From contig DASXTQ010000087.1 in assembly GCA_036505295.1 (NCBI GenBank), forward strand, positions 1 to 16,644: a stretch of DNA of 16,644 bases, in the 5' to 3' direction. Every line of letters begins with the position of its first letter. Positions within the stretch are counted from its first letter, which is position 1. A program made the translations under genes and the position numbers. This DNA is from WS-7 sp036505295 (lineage in GTDB: Bacteria > Eisenbacteria > RBG-16-71-46 > SZUA-252). Positions 13,774 through 16,644 of the stretch are shown piece by piece. Under the pieces are notes generated by a model. The model saw only the letters and a list, made by a program, of their open reading frames with translations. It was not told where the DNA came from and ran no database searches.

Positions 13774-15732
13774 GTGAGCGAGCTCGGACGCCTGGCGCTT
13801 CTCCTCGGCTTCGCCTGCTCCATTTTCGCGGTGGGAAGCATCGCGTGGGGACTCCGCACGGGGTACTCGGGTCCGCTTCGCAGCGGGAGGCGCGCCGTGT
13901 GGACCGTGTGCGCGCTCGCGCTCCTCGCGGTCATTCTCCTCGAGCGCGCGCTCCTCGCCCGCGACATGAGCTATCGCTACGTCGCGGAGCACACGAGCAA
14001 GGACCTTCCGCTCCACTACGCGTTCAGCTCGCTCTGGGCGGGGCAGGAGGGGTCGCTGCTCCTCTGGCTCCTGATCCTGAGCGCCTACGGCTCGGCGTTC
14101 CTTTTCGCCTACCGGAAGCGCCTCGATCCGTTCTACGACGCCGTGGCGATGGTCATCGCCACGGTGATGATCTTCTTCACGGGGCTCTTGACCTTCGTTT
14201 CCTCCCCCTTCCGGATCCTGGCCACCCCGCCGCCCGACGGAATGGGATTGAACCCGCTGCTTCAGGACCCCGGGATGATGATTCATCCGCCGATCCTCTA
14301 CACCGGATACGTCGGCTTCATCGTTCCCTTCGGGTTCGCGATGGCGGTCCTGCTTCTGAACCGCTCCGGCACGCGCTGGATCGAGGAAGTGCGCCGGTGG
14401 ACGCTTTTCTGCTGGGGGTTTCTGGGCGTGGGGATTCTTCTCGGCGCGCGCTGGGCGTACGTCGAGCTGGGCTGGGGCGGCTATTGGGGCTGGGATCCGG
14501 TCGAGAACGCCTCGCTCATGCCGTGGCTCGTGGGGACCGGCTTCCTCCATTCGGTCATGATCGAGCAGCGGCGCGGGATGCTCAAGACGTGGAACATCGC
14601 GCTCATCGCCCTCACCTTCGAGCTCTCCATCTTCGGCACCTTCCTCACGCGATCGGGCGTGCTCACTTCCGTGCACTCGTTCGCGGAATCGAACATCGGC
14701 CCGTGGTTCCTCTCGTTCATCTTGATCAGCGGCACGGCGGCCACCGCGCTCATTCTCTATCGCAAGGCGCTCCTCGAGAGCGAGAACCGGATGGACGCGA
14801 TGATCTCGCGGGAGGGCTCGTTCCTCTTCAACAACGTGCTCTTCGTCGCCCTCACCTTCGCGACGTTCCTCGGCACCACATTCCCCGTGGTGAGCGAGGC
14901 GGTCACGGGGACGAAGATCTCGGTCTCGGCCCCCTTCTTCAACCGCGTGAACGTCCCGATCGCGCTGGCGCTCCTGCTCCTCACCGGCGCGGGCCCCGTG
15001 CTTTCCTGGAAGCGGGCGACCGCGTCGGTTCTCAAGCGCAATTTCGTCCTGCCCACGGTCATGGGCATCCTCGCGACGGGGATCGCGGTCCCGTTCGGAG
15101 CCGAAGGGGTCTATCCCCTGGTATGCATCTTCGGGGCGGCGTTCGTCGTCACGACGATCGTGATGGAGTTTGCGCGCGGCATCCAGGCGCGGAAGAGCGC
15201 GGAAACGGAGGCGCTTCCCGCCCAAGTCGTGCACCTCGTGAAGAAAAACAAGCGGCGGTATGGCGGGTACATCGTCCACACGGGTATCGTGCTCCTCTTC
15301 GTGGGCGTGCTCGGCTCCTCGGTGTTTCAGAAGGAGGCGCACGCGCCCTTGAAGACGGGAGAGGCGCTCCACATCGGCCCGTACACGCTCACGCTCCGCG
15401 GCGTCACCGAGCGCCAGAAGGAGAACGCGATCCTCACCACCGCGATCCTGGGCGTGGAGCGCGGGGGCAAGTTCGTCGGCACCGAGCACGCATCGAAGGC
15501 GCTCTACTCGAAATCCCAGCAGCCGATGACCGAAGTGGCCCTGCACTGGACGCCGGCCGAGGACCTCTACATGATCCTGGGAGGCGTGAACGAGGACGGC
15601 TCCGCATCGATCCAGGCCTACATCAATCCGCTCGTGAGCCTCGTTTGGGGGGGCGGAATCGTCATGGTGCTGGGAACGCTCATCGCGCTGAGCGACCGCA
15701 TGAGGATCCGCCGGGAAGAAAAGGCCGTCTGA
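13774..15732 (+). CDS. ccmF: Cytochrome c heme lyase subunit CcmF
   Basis: Large inner-membrane protein that takes heme from CcmE and, with CcmH/CcmI, ligates it to apocytochrome c. 652 residues, the usual size, with many membrane segments. GTG 13774 is chosen because GGAGG (13761-13765) lies 8 nt upstream. The WWD domain is WGGYWGWDPVEN (234-245). The four conserved histidines can be placed: His171 in MMIHPP, His259 in GFLHSVMIE, His301 in TSVHSFAES and His502 in GYIVHTG, matching those that ligate the b-type heme and the incoming heme in E. coli CcmF. LHYAFSSLWAGQEGSLLLW near residue 80-95 is also typical. The stop overlaps the ccmH start by one base (TGATG), so the genes are co-translated. 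Confidence 0.97.
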   Translation: MSELGRLALLLGFACSIFAVGSIAWGLRTGYSGPLRSGRRAVWTVCALALLAVILLERALLARDMSYRYVAEHTSKDLPLHYAFSSLWAGQEGSLLLWLLILSAYGSAFLFAYRKRLDPFYDAVAMVIATVMIFFTGLLTFVSSPFRILATPPPDGMGLNPLLQDPGMMIHPPILYTGYVGFIVPFGFAMAVLLLNRSGTRWIEEVRRWTLFCWGFLGVGILLGARWAYVELGWGGYWGWDPVENASLMPWLVGTGFLHSVMIEQRRGMLKTWNIALIALTFELSIFGTFLTRSGVLTSVHSFAESNIGPWFLSFILISGTAATALILYRKALLESENRMDAMISREGSFLFNNVLFVALTFATFLGTTFPVVSEAVTGTKISVSAPFFNRVNVPIALALLLLTGAGPVLSWKRATASVLKRNFVLPTVMGILATGIAVPFGAEGVYPLVCIFGAAFVVTTIVMEFARGIQARKSAETEALPAQVVHLVKKNKRRYGGYIVHTGIVLLFVGVLGSSVFQKEAHAPLKTGEALHIGPYTLTLRGVTERQKENAILTTAILGVERGGKFVGTEHASKALYSKSQQPMTEVALHWTPAEDLYMILGGVNEDGSASIQAYINPLVSLVWGGGIVMVLGTLIALSDRMRIRREEKAV

Positions 15733-16238
15733 TGCCCCTCCGCTTCGTGAGCCTGCTGGCGATCGTTTTCCTCCTCGGGGCCGCGCCATCCTCCGAAGCC
15801 AAGCCACGCGATCCGGCCCACGCGATCACGAGCCAGCTCATCTGCCCGTGCAGCTGCGGGGAGGTCCTGAGCGGGTGCACCTGCGAAACCGGCAAGACGA
15901 TGCAGGGCTACGTGGAGAACGCGATCAAGCAGGGGAAGGGGAAGGACCAGATCGTCGGCGCGCTGGTGGCCCGGTACGGTGAAGTGATCCGGGGAGCGCC
16001 CAAGCCGGAAGGGTTCAACCTCCTGGTCTGGGTACTGCCTTTTGCCGCGACATTGGCGGGCTTCGCAATCGCCTTCCTGGTGCTGCGCCGGATGGTCAGA
16101 CGCCGGGCGCTCCTTCCGTCGTCGCAGGGCGCGCTCGCCGCCGACCGCGGCGGGTTTCCCCCCGGCCGAACGCTCGAGGACGATCTCGCAGCGCTTCGCG
16201 CGCGCGCCGAGGCCGAGCTTCGACGGATGAGGGAATGA
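15732..16238 (+). CDS. ccmH: Cytochrome c maturation protein CcmH (NrfF/CycL-like), Cys-rich variant
   Basis: 168 residues. A signal peptide (1-23, ending SSEA) is followed by the periplasmic three-helix CcmH domain, one membrane segment (about 97-117) and a charged cytoplasmic tail. CcmH normally holds LRCxxC, which reduces or holds the apocytochrome CxxCH thiols. Here the site reads LICPCSCGEVLSGCTC (36-51) with five cysteines, Cys38, Cys40, Cys42, Cys49 and Cys51, so the spacing is CxCxC plus CxC rather than CxxC alone. Cys38 in LICP aligns with the first Cys of the normal motif. The rest (IVGALVARYGEVIRGAPKPEGFNLLVWVLPF) is standard. It overlaps ccmF by 1 nt and the next gene by 4 nt. Confidence 0.93.
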   Translation: MPLRFVSLLAIVFLLGAAPSSEAKPRDPAHAITSQLICPCSCGEVLSGCTCETGKTMQGYVENAIKQGKGKDQIVGALVARYGEVIRGAPKPEGFNLLVWVLPFAATLAGFAIAFLVLRRMVRRRALLPSSQGALAADRGGFPPGRTLEDDLAALRARAEAELRRMRE

Positions 16239-16636
16239 GCGGAAACTGGATCGTCCTCGCCTCCCAAGTTCTCCTGATCGCGATCGTAGCCGTGTTCGTG
16301 ATCTCGCCGATCGTCCGGAGACGCGGGGAGCGCGCGTGGTCGGAATCCAGGGAGGAAGGCCTGCGCCGTTCGATCGCGGAGCGGAAGGGCCGCCTCTACA
16401 CCGGCATCATCGAGCTCGACTTCGACCGCGATTCGGGAAAGATCTCGCCCGAAGACCACGAGCGTATGCGGAGCGAAGCGATGAACGAGGCCGTTGCCCT
16501 CCTCAAGGAGGAGGAAACGCTCGAGAAGGGGCCGAGGCCGAGACCCGCCGTGATCGAAGGGGGGGACTCCGTGGAGCGGATGATCGAGGAGTACAAGCGC
16601 GCCCGCCGCAGAGACCCCGGGGCGCGGCAGACATGA
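16235..16636 (+). CDS. Short CcmI-like cytochrome c biogenesis membrane protein
   Basis: 133 residues with one N-terminal membrane segment (about 5-26) and then a charged helical region. RKGRLYTGIIELDFDRDSGKISPEDHERMRSEAMNEA resembles the conserved membrane-proximal part of CcmI (LYxAIxELDFDxxxGKISxEDY). Only that part is present: the large TPR apocytochrome-binding domain of full CcmI is missing, and the C-terminus is a Pro/Arg-rich tail. The frame ends in TGA at 16634-16636, which overlaps the next start. Its position after ccmH, with a 4-nt overlap, supports a role in heme ligation. It could alternatively be a generic zinc-ribbon-less membrane protein of the same small family. Confidence 0.8.
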   Translation: MSGNWIVLASQVLLIAIVAVFVISPIVRRRGERAWSESREEGLRRSIAERKGRLYTGIIELDFDRDSGKISPEDHERMRSEAMNEAVALLKEEETLEKGPRPRPAVIEGGDSVERMIEEYKRARRRDPGARQT

Positions 16637-16644
16637 TGCGCCCG
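16633..16644 (+). CDS. First codons of a further operon gene
   Basis: ATGATG at 16633-16638 overlaps the stop of the CcmI-like gene (ATGA). Only four codons (MMRP) lie in the window, so the product cannot be recognised. The overlap predicts another member of the ccm operon, for example ccmA/B/C or a TPR protein, but this is inference. Confidence 0.35.

Noticed and set aside
13702..15807. Long minus-strand frame opposite ccmF (701 codons)
   Set aside because: Highly charged, repetitive Arg/Glu/His composition from reading ccmF backwards; no domain.
13845..16238. Apparent 797-codon plus-strand gene fused to ccmH
   Set aside because: The first three quarters are an out-of-frame reading of ccmF; only the last 169 codons, ccmH with its own signal peptide, are real.
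1..16644. CRISPR arrays, transposons, phage genes or defence systems
   Set aside because: No spaced repeats, transposase or integrase motifs, or defence-type domains were seen; the region reads as ordinary metabolic chromosome.

Overview
The window is about 16.6 kb of GC-rich, densely coding bacterial chromosome with no mobile elements, rRNA, tRNA or CRISPR. It suggests an aerobic or facultative, heterotrophic Gram-negative-type bacterium: it has a system I cytochrome c maturation operon, secreted proteins with signal peptides, an acetate/glyoxylate-shunt locus and an adenosylcobalamin-dependent (class II) ribonucleotide reductase. The mix (CcmE with a heme-binding Cys instead of His, a RamB/ScfR-type regulator beside aceBA, class II NrdJ) fits an uncultured high-GC lineage near Eisenbacteria, Gemmatimonadota, Acidobacteriota or former Deltaproteobacteria. 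This placement is inference; no marker gene fixes it.

Layout. (1) 1-1140, minus strand: N-terminal 380 codons of nrdJ, cut by the window edge. (2) 1141-1601: divergent regulatory region with a probable NrdR-box pair on the nrdJ side and a highly structured leader ahead of a small secreted beta-rich protein (1602-2018). (3) 2200-5520, plus strand: acs (acetyl-CoA synthetase) followed after 3 nt by a secreted metal-dependent amidohydrolase; a possible 41-residue membrane peptide follows at 5644-5769. (4) 5797-8189, minus strand: a RamB/ScfR-like regulator and, 2 nt downstream, an exported protein of unknown function. (5) 8190-8307: a strikingly AT-rich divergent promoter region with palindromes. 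(6) 8308-11360, plus strand: aceB and aceA (malate synthase A and isocitrate lyase), overlapping by 4 nt. (7) 11363-12478, minus strand: a serine beta-lactamase-like hydrolase, convergent with aceA. (8) 12542-13225: a rhomboid protease. (9) 13347 to the window end: ccmE, ccmF, ccmH, a short ccmI-like gene and the first codons of another gene, all tightly packed and behind a promoter with a perfect -35 box.

How it fits together. Acs activates acetate to acetyl-CoA; AceA and AceB turn isocitrate plus acetyl-CoA into succinate and malate, so two-carbon substrates can feed biosynthesis. The divergent regulator is of the family that controls exactly these genes in actinobacteria and is the natural candidate to read the 8190-8307 operators. 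The ccm genes deliver and attach heme to exported c-type cytochromes, for the respiration that acetate oxidation would need.

The points most worth a second look are: the CcmE Cys-x3-Tyr motif together with a Cys-rich CcmH; the mirror-image, apparently leaderless promoters of the regulator and aceB; the NrdR-box pair; the structured leader at 1466-1581; and the 11-bp perfect hairpin just upstream of acs.
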